Source: Chaenocephalus aceratus | Lineage: Eukaryota; Chordata; Actinopteri; Perciformes; Channichthyidae | Length of the DNA stretch: 64,000 nt | Direction: 5' to 3' | Assembly: GCA_023974075.1 (NCBI GenBank) | Contig: CM043800.1 | Span: forward strand, 11,430,894 to 11,494,893 | In this document: one piece after another, positions 47,546-60,603 of the stretch | Layout: every line of letters starts with the position of its first letter | Numbering within the stretch: position 1 is the first letter of the stretch | Notes under the pieces: generated by a model | Databases searched by the model: none | The model's input: the letters and a program-made list of their open reading frames with translations, nothing else | What the model was told of the DNA's origin: nothing | Made by a program: the position numbers and the translations under genes

Positions 47546-50500
47546 ATAGGAAACATTTAAGTATGCAAATAAAGTGGTTGTCAACAATGTGTGTTTAGAG
47601 GTAAACTAATTTTCAGGAAATCTGATTTTTTATAAATATTAAAACATGAACACAATACTGAGCACTCTTTGGAATAAAATGCAGTTACTGTTGTTGGAAG
47701 CTTTTGTATCAGGGTGACTACTGCTTCAAATTGGTATCATATGTTGGCTTTGCATTTGTAATGGTATTTAAAGATTCTGAAATGTTCCAACGGAGAAGCC
47801 AGTATTGTATATAGTAGTTTTATAGTAAACCCGTAAACTTCTAACTGCATGATACTCAGATCTGGCTGACTATTATGCCCTTATTCCTGCAGTCTGTTTA
47901 ACCCCATTACACACACATGTACTACACTTTGAGCCTTGGACTGCTCTCAGAGCCTCCTCTGTGCCGTGAGACCGTTGAGCCCCTCACAGTCATGTGTGAG
48001 ACTGAGGCGGCATTGAGCTCCTCAGGCTCTGAGGTGGTTGTGTGGAGCTGGGTTCACAGGGGTCAGTCTGAGGATGTGAGCTGTTGGTATTGCAAAGCCG
48101 CGCTGCTGCCAAAGTGAGACGATAGACTTTTAAGAAGTCTAGAAAAACTAAAAAATGTTTTGAAAGTCAGACATTTTTTTCTTTCTCTCTTCAGGATCTA
48201 ACTGTAGCATAAAACATTTTGATGTATATATCCAGTAGGAGATTCTGTCGAGTTTATGTTGGCTCAGTAGAATATTTGACACTGAAATATGAAAATATGA
48301 AATATTGCAGGTATGACAGAATTTATTCCAAGCAGGAAAAGAAGGTGCAACTCGTAAATTAGTTTATCTATGTGTGTAGCCTCATGATCGTTGTGATATA
48401 AGTGCAAAACATGCATACAATGTGAGTGAATATATGCACTTGAGAGAGTGTGTATGTGGGATTCTTGATGTTTCCCAACCTCCTCATCCACTCCTCAGGA
48501 CTTGTCTGGTCACAGAACAGTGATTCATTGTCTGACAGCTGTTTTATTTTCTGTGTGCCGGCCCTGCTTGGATGTGTAATTTCACACACAAAGCCAGCTG
48601 GAAGTTTTCCTGAAAAAAAAGAAGATAGGAAAAGGCCAAGAGCCCAGTGCTGACACATACGCCAGCAAATAGAACCAATAAAGCATCAATTGGCCAGAAT
48701 TCAACACATGTCTCCTCCAGTTAGTTTGTATCCACCTGTTTCAAGCTTAGGCAGACTTATAATTGACTTCAACATTTAAAACATGTTTTTGGACATCTTA
48801 ATGAACATGTGAATTTTTGTTTAGCTTTAAATCCAAAGTAATAGGGAAACTAGGGTTCAATTGGGGCCTTATTGATATATATTTCAGTATTGATCTGTAC
48901 ACGCTCTATGCATTTTACACATTGAGACATGAATGAATCAAAATCAAAATGGTCATCCATCAATTGAGTCGGTATTGGCCACCAGAATTTCATTTAAGAC
49001 ATGTTGAAATCAAACAGGTAGAATCTGGAATGTTTCACTAACCTTTTAGCATTTAAGCTAACATCTGCTAATTCTTTCAAAAATAAACTATCCATGTAAA
49101 GAAAAACTAATTAGGTTCGGGCAACAGGGTAAGGCTTTGGAAAAGTCTATCGTTTTGGATAAAAATAATGTTTCTTACACATTACTGTGTACTTACTTAT
49201 TGTTCTAACTTGTTTTAGGTAAGGTAACTAAATTAATGGAAAAAAAGTAAACGTCAACTTTTGTTTGGCACTGGACACATTTTTTTCGCCCCAGCCTAAC
49301 TCCAACTCTGACTAGCTTTGAGGTGGAATATATTGGTGTTTATGAATATCTATTGATCTGACCATCTAGTAATGTTGTGTATGGGTATCCATTGGGGTTA
49401 GTTGAAAGCTTACATCTCATAAAGATGCTAAAGGGTGGCTTGTTCTCTCACGACGAGGGGCGCTAACCAAGCTTCACCATTTGATCCCTTGTGAGACCGC
49501 ATTTAAACGTTTTATTTTTTTATGTTCCAAACCTACCTCATTAAGTGAGCGGTGGCTCATCTGTACGCCTCTGCAATACACGGTTACTCATCAAAATATT
49601 CCAATGGGTTTGAGTCCATCTTTGGAGAACCACAACTCGTACAGTAATACCCATGATATTATCCTGTATTGTCAAACCCAACTTAGAATTTGAAGCTTAT
49701 TAAAAGCAGACCTTAGACATTTTTTACAACACATGTATTTTCAATATGTGACTGGATTAAGGTAATGGCATTACAACACAGTCCAGGTCAGAACAAGCTC
49801 ACGGACAAGCTCCAGACTGCTCCTCTGTGTGTGCCAGGTCTCCTGATGAGTCATGTGCACAACCCGTTTTACAACAGTTTTCCACTTCATTTCCTGTCTC
49901 GATGACCCAAAACCTCTCTGGAGGGTAGCTTGTAACACAGTCCCAGTTTTGATTTGGACAACATCTCCACTCATCGTTTGTAGACTGGATGTTCAACCAG
50001 ACCGCCTGGAGAGGTTATCAGGGGCAAGCCATAGAGTGATTTTCCCCCAGATGGTGCAACATCATTGGTGAATTTGCTTCGGTGTTGACATGATAAAAAC
50101 TGCTCACCATAATGCTTTTGTGATTTTCATGGCTTCACTGCAGCTGAAGGATTACATGTTCCTCTGTGGGTCAAGGGAATGCTCTGGCCTCTTAGCCCTA
50201 TGGAAAAGTGATCTGACTCACTGGGGCAACATAAAACCATAAAAACTGTTTATATTAGCTGCTGTAGAAGATCCTATTTTAGAGATGCAAGGTTCCAGCC
50301 AACAGTTACAGTATATTATTCCATTGCTTCCGTAAAAAGGAGAGGTTCCATGTTTTTGCTCTCATAAACCTTTACTATAAGAAAACTCGTCACAGTTGTT
50401 TCAAAGTTTCTTGACAGATTTGAAATAATATTTAGTATTTTGCACTGTAAATGCTCAGTAATGCCACAATACTTTTGCGGCCGACATTAAAGGAATTACA

Positions 50501-51154
50501 ATTGAAAAGCCTAAACAAGTTGAGCAATAACGGACACTTTAAGAGATAAAGGCTTCCAGGAGCACCGTTTTAATGTTTTATTGGCACACAGAGTACCAAT
50601 TTACAACATACCCCTCTCCTGAAGTACTCATTAAAGCTAAAATCAAACCAGTTAAAGGCTTATAAACTGCCGTACAGCAGCAGCTTGACAGTGAAAGCCA
50701 TTCCTGTTTCCCTGGACAAGCCTCATTGCTCCGGTGATGGAGCAACACACAGATCTAGAAGTGCTGAGCCACAGCTATACTTACCAGGGATAAAGATGAT
50801 AGTAATTATAAGGTTTTCCATCGTCATATAACTATGCTAGCGGAATCCCTGCCACACCGTACACACCTGCCCCAGCTCAGGTAAGTACATCCCTCCTGCA
50901 GTGCAACAGCTCTTAAATGACAGATGCTTTCATGCCATAGACAAGTTGTGGGTATTTGGTATATTTTAGGCCTATATTATTATATTTAAGTATAACTGTG
51001 TAGGTCAATATCATAAAATTAAACGATCAAATTGTGGACTATTCTTCTTTTTATGTTTAGGGAACATGGGCTATCCCCAAATTAAAACTCTTTTTCAACA
51101 ATGCCTTGATGAGAACTGTTTACAACTGAGGGAGCAATGGAACCTTTTTTAAAT
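47546..51154. other. Non-coding stretch, nothing recognised
   Basis: Frames of up to 96 aa exist (for example 47917-48117 and 48368-48658), but none shows family motifs, splice-supported extension or a distinctive composition. No RNA genes seen. Confidence 0.4.
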
Positions 51155-51378
51155 TTGAATTTATTTTGAGGGAGCATAGGGCTGTTTCCAACAATGAGTG
51201 GGACATAGTGCTAAGGGAACATAAGGCTGAGGGAACAAAAGGTATTTTTCAAATTTGATCAAATATTTCATGGAGCATATTGCTTTTTCCAACAATGAGG
51301 GAATGCAGAGGTATGGGAACATAAGGCTGAGGAAACAAAAGGCCTTTTTCAAATTTGATAGAATATTTGAGGGATCAA
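51155..51378. repeat. Tandem repeat with about 100-bp period, two to three units
   Basis: GGGAACATAAGGCTGAGG(G)AA repeats at about 51218 and 51318, and AGGG/TTTTTCAAATTTGAT and TTTCCAACAATGAG blocks keep the same spacing. A diverged third unit precedes them near 51150. Non-coding. Confidence 0.75.
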
Positions 51379-53432
51379 ATCTTGTTTGGTATCAATCTTC
51401 TGATCTAACTCAAAAACTCATTTGATCCAAAATGTCAAACTATCCCTTGATTTCTTGTTAACAGATATAATTTACACATTAAGTCAGCATCATGCAACCA
51501 GGATGCCATTTATACATTCAGTTTTGAGTGCATTTGAAACGCTTTCAGAGGATGCAGTGTATGCCTAGTGCTGTAAGTGGTTTGTTTTGCCTGAGAACAG
51601 GCCTTCTCCCCTGTGCTTCATGAGGTCATTGTATCTGAGTTACAGTCCCCCTCAGGGTCAGGGGCCGGTTCAGTTCACGCTGAGGCCCTCATGTGACTGT
51701 TGCTGTTGTTCTGGGATCCAGCCGTGCCGGTTCTCGACTGCTCAAATGTTGACAGCTTCAGAGAAAAATCTGGAAATCAAAACACGAGGAGTGGGAGTGA
51801 GACAGAAAGAGATTACCGGACTCTAAACAGAGAGAAAAAAGAGAGAGGACAGAAAAATAAAAAGCCAGCGGCGTCTAAATCCTGTCCGGCTGCGGTTGCC
51901 ATGCCAAGAGCTAAACAAGCGTTTTTATCAGTTTATGGGGTTCAGATTTATTCTGGTGTCTGGTATTTCTGCCTCACAAATCAGAGCATGATACAGCCTG
52001 TGAGGTCGGCGAAAGTATATGGAGCATCTGCTGGTTAACAGGCCTATTGATTCAAGAAGGCCTAGAATAAAGGCCATGAAAAGTGTTTTTTATGTAAACA
52101 GAATTAGAGTGTACTTCCAAAGCTTGAGAATGTCATAGAAACTGAGCGAAAATAATGAAAAAAGACAATATTTGGCCTTTTGTTGAATATAACTTTTTCT
52201 TGGAATAGACTTTGCAACGTGCCTTGAATTCACCAAATAACCTCATATGTATTTTGAAAAGGTGCCGGTGGACACACATCCGTCCGGTTACTTTAACCAC
52301 GATGGGGTGCGAACAGGCGTCAACTGACTGCTTCCTAGCGCAGTGATAATACCTGCAATAACCACAGACACATACAACTGACAGAGGATGGATGCTGCAT
52401 TGTACTCATCTCTCCTGACATGTGTAACCACGCATACAATTCTCACCTCTTTTATGATGTGGGGCCATAATTGTAGACACCTATCCCTACCACAGAGCTT
52501 TTGTCTAAATCTTCTTGGCTCGGACGTTCCTCAGCTGAAACAATAAAGGGATCAATGCATCCCTTTTCTTCTCTTCTTCATGCCAATATTTGTAGTTTTT
52601 TCTATCGTTATCCTCCTCCCTATGTTGTGTGACTCCTTAATGCGCTACGTTTCCACATTATGTGAGGGGTCTAATTCATAACATCAACAACCCTGCACTG
52701 TGATAGAGCCAGCATTTCCCTTCCAACCACAGGAAACGCCATCACCTACAATTAGCCAACCAATACAGAATCTCTGGCTCCCATCAAAACCTTCATCCCC
52801 ACAGATATCACATTCTGTTAAAAATGGAAGCAGCCTTTGCGAATGGGCCCGTGGAGACGTAACGTAAGAACAGAGGGATTTCCCTATGATATTAAGAGTC
52901 TTGGTTTCTAAGTTTGTAACATTGTGTACCAATTGGCCAGAGAGATTGGACAGGGAGATCCAGCCAACAGGAGACATCCAAGCAGAGGAACATTAATACT
53001 TGCAATCAGCCAATCAAGACAGCTTCTTGGTTTTCCGTCAGGTACTTTCAGACTATAAAATGTTGCAATTCGAATCCTGGCACCAAAAACAGAAGCTTTC
53101 AAGTGGAACTTATCAGAGGGTAGGGAGTTAGGATTTCATGGGACAACAAACCATGTCTGTGTCCTTAAAGGCATAGTTTGGATTTTTTTTTAATCTAGAT
53201 AGTGGTTGGCACAGAATCTATGCAAAGTACTGCTGTGGATGGGATAGGAGTAAAACATATTTATTCTGTGACTCATCAGCATTATTCAGTGACCTACAAA
53301 CTAACCATCTCGGCAGCAGTAGACCAGCACATGTTATATAACACTTTACTGTTGGCTTGTATATTTCCCCTTATGGACCAAAGAGGCCCTATTTATACAA
53401 CAATATCCTCATTCATTTATAGTTTATATTCA
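51379..53432. other. Non-coding stretch, nothing recognised
   Basis: Short frames only (for example 51700-52038, Lys/Ser-rich, no known domain). Confidence 0.4.
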
Positions 53433-53550
53433 GTGGTGGAATGTAGTGAAGTACATTTAGTCAAGTATTGTACTGAAGTACAATTTTGAGGTACTTTAAC
53501 TGAGTATTTTGATTTTATGCTACTTTGTACTTTATACTAACTTTTTAAAC
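53433..53550 (+). repeat. Fish AGTAC-rich interspersed repeat
   Basis: CAGTGGTGGAATGTAGTGAA, AGTACAATTTTGAGGTACTT and ATGCTACTTTGTACTT are the hallmark of this widespread repeat. Related stretches are at 19560-19830 and 25400-25535. Confidence 0.7.
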
Positions 53551-54007
53551 AAATATTCAGTAGGTTTATTTGACAATTTAAGTTCCTCTACACATTCACA
53601 TTATAAGCTAATATAAATGAAGAAGCATTTACAAATTATTTCAGGTTATCTTATCCAGCAGCTTTATATACAATTAGTAAAGCTGGTAACACTTTATATT
53701 AAAGGGGACCTATCATGCAAAATTCACTTTTGTACGTCTTTTATACATGAATATGTGTCCCCGGTGTGTCAGGGAACTCACCAAGTGTCAGAAAACACAA
53801 CCCTCTCTCTTTTCCTCCATACCCAAATCTCTAAAAACGGGGCTGCAACAGATCTGATACAGACTGATACAAATTTTAAATTGTTCTGACGTCAGAAACG
53901 TGGTGCTCCGCCTATATGGGCAACTCTCCACCTATCAGGGGAATGGGAGGTTGCTGTGGCATGGTAACAGCATAGTAACAGCATGGTAACATGACGCTCG
54001 TGCCTCA

Positions 54008-57000
54008 CCCCCATAGACTGTATATATAAATGGACGTAGGGTCCGTGACGTCACCCATAGGATTCTGCAGAGTTTCAGAGAAGCCCTTAGTAGGCGGAGT
54101 CGGCCACTAACGGCTCGACAGTGATGTCAGAGTTCAACTCCCGCCTGCTCCAAATAAGGGCAAAGAGGCGGAGCCGAGGCGGGACCTGCTGCCACCGAGC
54201 TGGAAGTTCCAGAGCTAGCTGAAGCTACCAAGCTAAGCTAACATGCTCCCCTTCTGCACACTGCCGTCGCATTCTACGTTTCTCAGGTAAGCGGACATGA
54301 AACTATTCAGCAAAACTATAAATAATAATCTAAGTTATTGAGTTTTTAGCATAATACTTCAGAATCTTAAAACCCCTTAATGTTTGTATGCAATTGTGCT
54401 CAATTCAACACTGGAATCAAGCAAATATTAATATGTTTGCATGACATTAGTTATTTGTATTTTGATATCACTTAACTATACGTTTAATACATTTAAGTGA
54501 AGCTAAGGTACATGTGATGGTAGCTAGTTTGTGCTCTTACCTGTGAGGCCTCCTCCAAACAGCATAATAACCAGACTGTATCATTAAAACTAAGTACCAG
54601 TTCTAGATCCTTGACTTTAGACAAACAATTCAAAAGACAACATTTATTTAAAGACCAATCTTTATTTGAATGTGCCTCTTAACCTGATATATTAGTTATA
54701 CAATAATAGTATTGACAATCTAAAGAAACTGAGCAACTCAACAGTCAACTTTATGTTTCTTATTGTCTAAAGCATTTATTATTTTCATTTCCCCCCTCTC
54801 ATATTCAGTGTGGACTGATTAAGACAGCATGGTGTCCAGAGAGCTGCAGAGACTTCAGGGAGAAACCTCCGTGTGATGGACGTCCAGTCTGTTGGTTTGG
54901 AGAGGACTGAGGGTCTTTCCTCAGCGAGGAGGACCAGGCCTGATGGAGGAGCCCATGCTGGGCAAAGCTGATACCAACTGCACAGGCCTAGTCTGTCACT
55001 TTATTTGACTAAAGCTGTTTACTTATACATTTAATAGGTTTACACCTTCTGTCCATATGTGCTTTTTAATTAAAACATGTTTCAATAAATTGTATTTGTA
55101 TTTGCTCTCCTTTCGTCCATTATTCTTACTGAAAATGTTAGATTACACATTCACATCTGACTGAAGATTGGCCCCATTTATTTGTGACGTTGCAAACTCT
55201 GCGGTACAAGGCACAAGTGATGTGAAGCTCATAAAGTGAGGCACATAGAAATAATCAGCTGATGGAGTGTAGATGTGGAAATAGCTGCATTCGATCAGCT
55301 GACTGTTTTTTCACAATAAAAGTAGTTTCTTAGTGAGTGTCCTGTACTGGTCTTAAAATCTCATAACATCAGCTTTTAATTTTCCTCTTGGATGTTCTTC
55401 TTGACCCTCAGAGAAGGAGAAAATGTTGTGTCTTTCAGGCATGTCCTTTCCTAACAAAAATTACAGGAAACATAAAACATATTATTGCAGAACAAGTGTG
55501 TTATTTATGAAAGCGGTGTGTTTGTGTGTTTAGGGGCTGTAGATATAATTATTTTGTAATTGTAATGTTTTTTTTTATTTCAACAGTGAGCTATAAAGAC
55601 AATCAGATTATGAATGAACAGTATGAAGTTCATCAACATTGAAATATATGTTATTATCAAAATAATATTGAACTGTTACAAAACGTAGTGCAAATGTAGA
55701 AGCTTGCTCTGTTGTCTCACTGAAAGAATAACCTTTACCACGTTTTTTACAGACAATATTGAGAGATAAATAGTAGCAGTTCTCACTATGTGTTGTTAAA
55801 TATCTTTGCCTTCAATACATTAAATTAGAAAGCTGACAAAATCATAGTGCTTGTTAACATCTAAATGTAACTTTTTGCATGGAAAAAACCCTCAACTTAA
55901 CTGATGTGTAGGTGATCTAGTATTTAGTATTGTTTAATGGAATACATATCAGTGTATTCAAGTCAATACTTCATTTATTTAAACCAATATCTGTCTTGAT
56001 TCTTTGTACAGTATGAAAAAAAGAGTCTTTGTACCTGTGCTGAAGTTCACTGCTGTGAGGAGTCCAGTTCTGTCTCTCACTCTCTGGTCCAGCCTGTCTG
56101 CATCACCTGGACACCTTAAACAAACAGATATGTAAAGTACCATGTGTACAAACAATATAACTGATTCTCTTCTGTTGAACATGTTGGATTGTGTATTGTC
56201 CGAGTCAGGGTCCTTTTTATTTTACTGTAACTTTGGAAGTTGTGTTACCAATGCTTACTGTTTATTTGATACCCATTTGGTAATGCAATTAATAAAAACA
56301 ACAAGGTTTGGGTTCGTTCTTCAGATGACTGTGACGTTAACGTGTAAGCTCAATAATGAACTCCAGCTCAACCAACCATATTGTAATATCTAAGTAATCA
56401 TCTTGAAATATGACATTAATAATTGTAATATACACACATCTTATTGTGAGGTTGATTTCACATTCACTACTTCGATGTTAACTTGTCTATATACTTGAGC
56501 ATAGCCAATTTAAATTAACCTTAGCGATGCCTACAGTTCCTCCTACATAATAAAATATCTCTCTACGTTACAAGGATGACCTTATTTTATCAACCTCAAA
56601 CAGAAGCCGTTTGTTCAACAGTATTATCCCACTTAACGTCTATTTCGTTTTAACCTTTATATATACAGTCTATTATTTTAACTTGGAGGCTACGATTAGC
56701 ATCGTTAGCACCGATGTAGCTACCACTCGCTTACATGCTAACCCAAGCCTTACCATTCATTAGGTAGCCGATTAAAATCATTAACACATAAATAAAGCAC
56801 TCAAATTTCACTTACTGCAAAACCGCATTCATGCACCGTCTGTTTTAACCGCAGAGCGAGTCACAATAGTCCGATATATAAGCATGAAGAACAAACAACC
56901 ACGGCCGGCTTCAAGTTGTGTTTCCTGGATGAACTGACCAGGCAGAGTCCCTGTAGCTAGCTTCACGGAGCAGGTAGCAGAGAGACAAGAAGCTAGCAGC

Positions 57001-57300
57001 AGCAGTCACTTGACAGAGCCGTCACTCAATGTGACCACGCCCTAATTTATGCAAAAACGTTAAGACCTAATATAAATAAAAGGGTCGTGTTAGAAAACAA
57101 TTCACTCACAGATCCATAATCATGAAGGTGGAATCTAACTATATCGATAATAAAATGTATGGAGCCAGGGGTAGAAACATGTTTTTTTCAGCTGTAAAAT
57201 TGGGCATTTTAACATGGGGGTCTATGGAAATTGCTCCTTTCTGCAGCCATCGCCTATCGGCCAATATATGAACTGCAGTGTGTGGCACTTCCGTATTGGC
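54008..57300. mobile_element. Inverted-repeat element with divergent spliced, non-coding units
   Basis: The left part begins CCATAGACTGTATATATAAA with GTCCGTGACGTCACCCATAG; the right part carries GGGGGTCTATGG and the TGGCACTTCCGTATTGGC end seen in a widespread fish repeat. No transposase frame. Plus-strand splice-like structure: exon ending TTCTCAG|GTAAGC near 54288, then acceptor near 54810 and a last exon reaching AATAAA near 55085. Minus-strand structure: exon ending at about 56819 (GCA|GTAAGTG) and an exon at about 56034-56116 bounded by AAG|G and CACAG|GTAC. No long frame in either unit. Boundaries approximate. Confidence 0.45.
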
Positions 57301-57318
57301 GTCCCGGTTATTCCCCAG

Positions 57319-57520
57319 AGTTCTCATTCATAACACTCCGTTCGATGTCTCACTATGGGATGCGCCTCATCGCGGAGCAAACAGAAGCATCAATCTCATT
57401 ACGCCAATCCTGATTGGCCGGTGATTCTTGACGTCAACGTCAGGGGAAATCACCCCCTATAAGTAGCCTGCGCCACGACGCATGCGTCATTCAAACACCT
57501 CTTCTCGCTTCAGAGCACAT
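57319..57520 (+). repeat. DIRS copy B left inverted terminal repeat
   Basis: Nearly identical to the copy A left repeat (AGTTCTCATTCATAACACTC start) and inverted relative to 62918-63163. Confidence 0.85.
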
Positions 57521-57932
57521 CTCGAACGGTAGCCGGGCTAGCTTAACAGTCCACAGACTGAACCCAAAGCTAATTTTCGGTCGACGGGCGTGAGCCGGCT
57601 ACCCGATTCTCTCACAGAAGAGTATTATAGTCAACCTCGCCGTTCTTCCTCTGGAGTAAGGTAAGGTTTTGACTTCAAGTTAGCAACACACCAGTTGCTA
57701 ACTTGTGTTTTTTCCCTCACTACCGACACCACGGTAGCGAGGACACTTTTTTCTTCTCTCTTCCACGGAGGAGAAAAGGATTACAGGAATATTACCATAC
57801 CAGGTAATATCCTTGAGAGAAAAAGACCCACGCTGTCCTTTTTTCCCCCGGATTAAAGACAGATCGGTAAAAAAAAATTTCTCGAACGTACCTGTCATGA
57901 GCGGACCCTCTCCACGCCTCACGGCGAACGAG

Positions 57933-58612
57933 ATGGATGCCTCTCCCCCTCACACCAGAGGAGTCAGGAACTCGGAGGCTCGGCGCTGCGGTTGCGGGTT
58001 GAAAGTGTCAGGCACAGACTCACACCAGATCTGTTCGTCCTGCCTCGGGCTGGAACACGCCCAGGAGGCCATCGACAACCCCGGCTCGTGCGGACATTGT
58101 GCCCGCCTCACCGCGAAGAGCCTCCACTGAACAAGTTAACCTGTCGGGACGGGACCCCCTCATGTCCACTGATCCGCCGACCGGCAATCAAGACACGGGG
58201 ACGTCTGCCGCAGAGATGGAGCCCCTCACTGCGGTCTGGGGCTCACCGACAGCGGCACCCGCAGAACTGGAATCCCGCGCCATATCAGGCCGAGATCCGG
58301 TGGCGGCAAGAAACGCGGGAACGGGGCCCCACGCTATACCAAGCTGGGGCTCCCGACTGGACCTCACCATGGTTTCACCCGCGGAAGATGTCCTGGAGTT
58401 AGACTACATGGAGGATGAAGAGTACACCTCTGAGTTCCTCCTGTCTGACTCGGATGAGCAAGAAGACGACGTCTTCGTGTCACCAGCTCAGGCTGCAAAG
58501 CCGGGAGCGATGGCTGCTCTCTCGGCGATAGCACACCAGCTTCGCCCTGTCTCAGGATGGACCTACAAGCCGTGTGTCAGCGCGCTGCGGCCAGACTAGA
58601 CAAGTTGGCCGA
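57933..58612 (+). pseudogene. DIRS copy B gag remnant
   Basis: Starts MDASPPHTRGVRNSEARRCG, keeps the CSSCLGLEHAQ/CGHCARL cluster, then stops at 58128-58130 after a small deletion relative to copy A. The next segment resumes in another frame through the acidic MEDEEYTSEF block and ends at a large deletion: the sequence after ARLD jumps to the gag C-terminal segment (near 58600), losing about 840 bp present in copy A. Confidence 0.8.
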
Positions 58613-59232
58613 GAAAATCTCCGGTTCCGGCTGCAGCTCAGGCTCAGCCAACCCAGAATTTCGGCCAGCAGTCGAGGAAGAAGAAGCGAGCGGCGTGACA
58701 GCCCCTCCTTCTCCCCTCCGTGAATGTGTTCCCGCCGCCTCGAGAGATGCCTAAACGCCATCCTCAAGTCCGCACAAACACATGTCACACGTTGGTTGAT
58801 TCCTCTGTCATTAAACATTTGCCGCTGACGCATCCAGGCCGAGGGCGCAGCTCAGAAAAATGAATAGAAAATCAATAAAACCAATTTTCTCCCCTTTTGA
58901 GAGCAGCAACGGCATCTCTCAAAAAGCGGATTATTGACGGGTCTGTGAAGGCACCACCGCCACGCGCAGTGCCGGCTGGAGCTGTAAGCGTGACATCTCA
59001 GCTGGCTCTAAGGAGCATGCAGCAGGAGATACTCACGACACCCAAGCTGCCTCGAACTCTGCTCGGTTTAAAACACCGAAGACGCAGAGGTCGCAGCCCA
59101 TCCCGAGTCCCCAGCCCAGGCTGGAGACGAGGGCAAGTTGGCCGAGAAAATCTCCGGTTCCGGCTGCAGCTCAGGCTCAGCCAACCCAGAATTTCGGCCA
59201 GCAGTCGAGGAAGAAGAAGCGAGCGGCGTGAC
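58604..59232. repeat. Duplicated segment within DIRS copy B
   Basis: About 95 bp beginning GTTGGCCGAGAAAATCTCCG occurs at 58604-58700 and again at 59137-59232; copy A has it once (near 41562). A local duplication specific to copy B. Confidence 0.8.
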
Positions 59233-59560
59233 ACCGCCACGCGCATGCGCAGTGCCGGTTGGGGCTTTAAGGGCACTACCGCCACGTGCGTACGCAGTGC
59301 CGGCTAGAGCTGTAAAGAACGGCCCGTCAATCCTTCCCCTTTCAAGAGCAGCTACTACGGCATCTCTCAAAGGACGGATTATTGACGGGTCCGTGAAGCC
59401 ACCGCCACACACATGCGCAGTGCCGGCCGGGGCTTTAAGGGCACCACCCTTAAAGCCTGGAGCCGTGAGGGCACCACCGGCACACACATGCGCAGTACCG
59501 GCTGGAGCTGTAAAGGCACCTCCGTCACGCACATGCGCAGTGCCGGTCGGAGCCATAAGA
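58930..59560. repeat. Expanded GC-rich repeat array in DIRS copy B
   Basis: At least six units of CCGCCACG/CACACA-CATGCGCAGTGCCGG with interspersed AAGGGCACCACC and ATTATTGACGGGTC segments, compared with about three in copy A. Confidence 0.75.
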
Positions 59561-59582
59561 GTGACATCCCAGCTGGCTCTAA

Positions 59583-60603
59583 TGCGGCTTTCACACCAGC
59601 GCTTTTCAGTTTCTAGCTCCGAGCGGGAGCTTTTCTGATTCAGCTCCGGTTTCCCTTTTCAGCTCCCGCTCTGTACACACCGCCCACTGGCGCCCCAGAG
59701 CTGCCCTTGCTGCATCATGACGTCACCGTTTACATCGCTGATTTGCCCCCCAACGGCAGCCATTACGGCAGCTCACAACAACAACAACAACTGCGTCGGG
59801 TCGATGATCGTGTTGCTTTTAATCACACGAAGCCAGAATAAATTGAATAACGACTTCTCCAACCTTATACTTTGCTCCAGAGCGCCGTGGTTCATTGTTT
59901 ATTAATGTGTTTCTGCAGCATTTACCGACCGCTGCAGAGCTGGCTGCTCTTCCACGGGAGTTTATTCTCCCGTTAGCTCCCGGTTAGCTCACACTGCAGC
60001 GGCCGCTCTAAAGTATTCACTGTCCGACTCACACAAGCAGCTGATGCATATCCCCAGTTCCCCTTAGCCTAAGTGAATGTGTGTCAGTCTGAATTGACAC
60101 TGTTTGGTATCACAACGCTGTTATGAAAGTTTCTCTGGTATAAAACGGGTGATGTTAGCATAGCAACCGAAGCTAAACTGACTACTTGCATCCGATAGCT
60201 GCAATAATACAAAACAACACGTCTGCCTCTCTCCACAATGATCGATAACAGTGAACGGATGGTCAAAGAAAGGCACAAATAAACAGAATCACACGAAGCC
60301 TGGTTAGTGTTGCCTGACTTTATAAAGTGTGTTTATAGGCACTACTGCTTGTAGGCAGGCATAACAGTCGACCCATGGGAGGTGGGTTTAGTTTCCTGCA
60401 CGCCTCGACGTAAGAGAGACGTAAGCGACATCACCTCTTAGCTCCAAAGCTCTTGCCTCTGGACCGACAATTTTTTGGAGCTGGAAATGATGCGGATTCC
60501 GGAGCTAAGAGCCGGCGCAGCTCCGGTGTGAACTGGAAAACCCGGCGCTTTTCAGGCTCTAGCTCCGAGCCGGAGCTGAAAAGGCGCTGGTGTGAAAGGG
60601 GCA
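59583..60603 (+). mobile_element. PIF/Harbinger-type MITE inserted in DIRS copy B
   Basis: Inverted ends TGCGGCTTTCACACCAGCGC and GCGCTGGTGTGAAAGGGGCA, flanked by TAA (59580-59582 and 60604-60606), the 3-bp TWA duplication of PIF/Harbinger elements. The empty-site sequence CTCTAAGGAGCAT survives at 59003-59012 and in copy A at 42248, confirming the insertion. No transposase frame. Confidence 0.88.

Noticed and set aside
47917..48117. 66-aa frame with balanced composition
   Set aside because: No recognisable family, no splice-supported neighbours, length within chance expectation.
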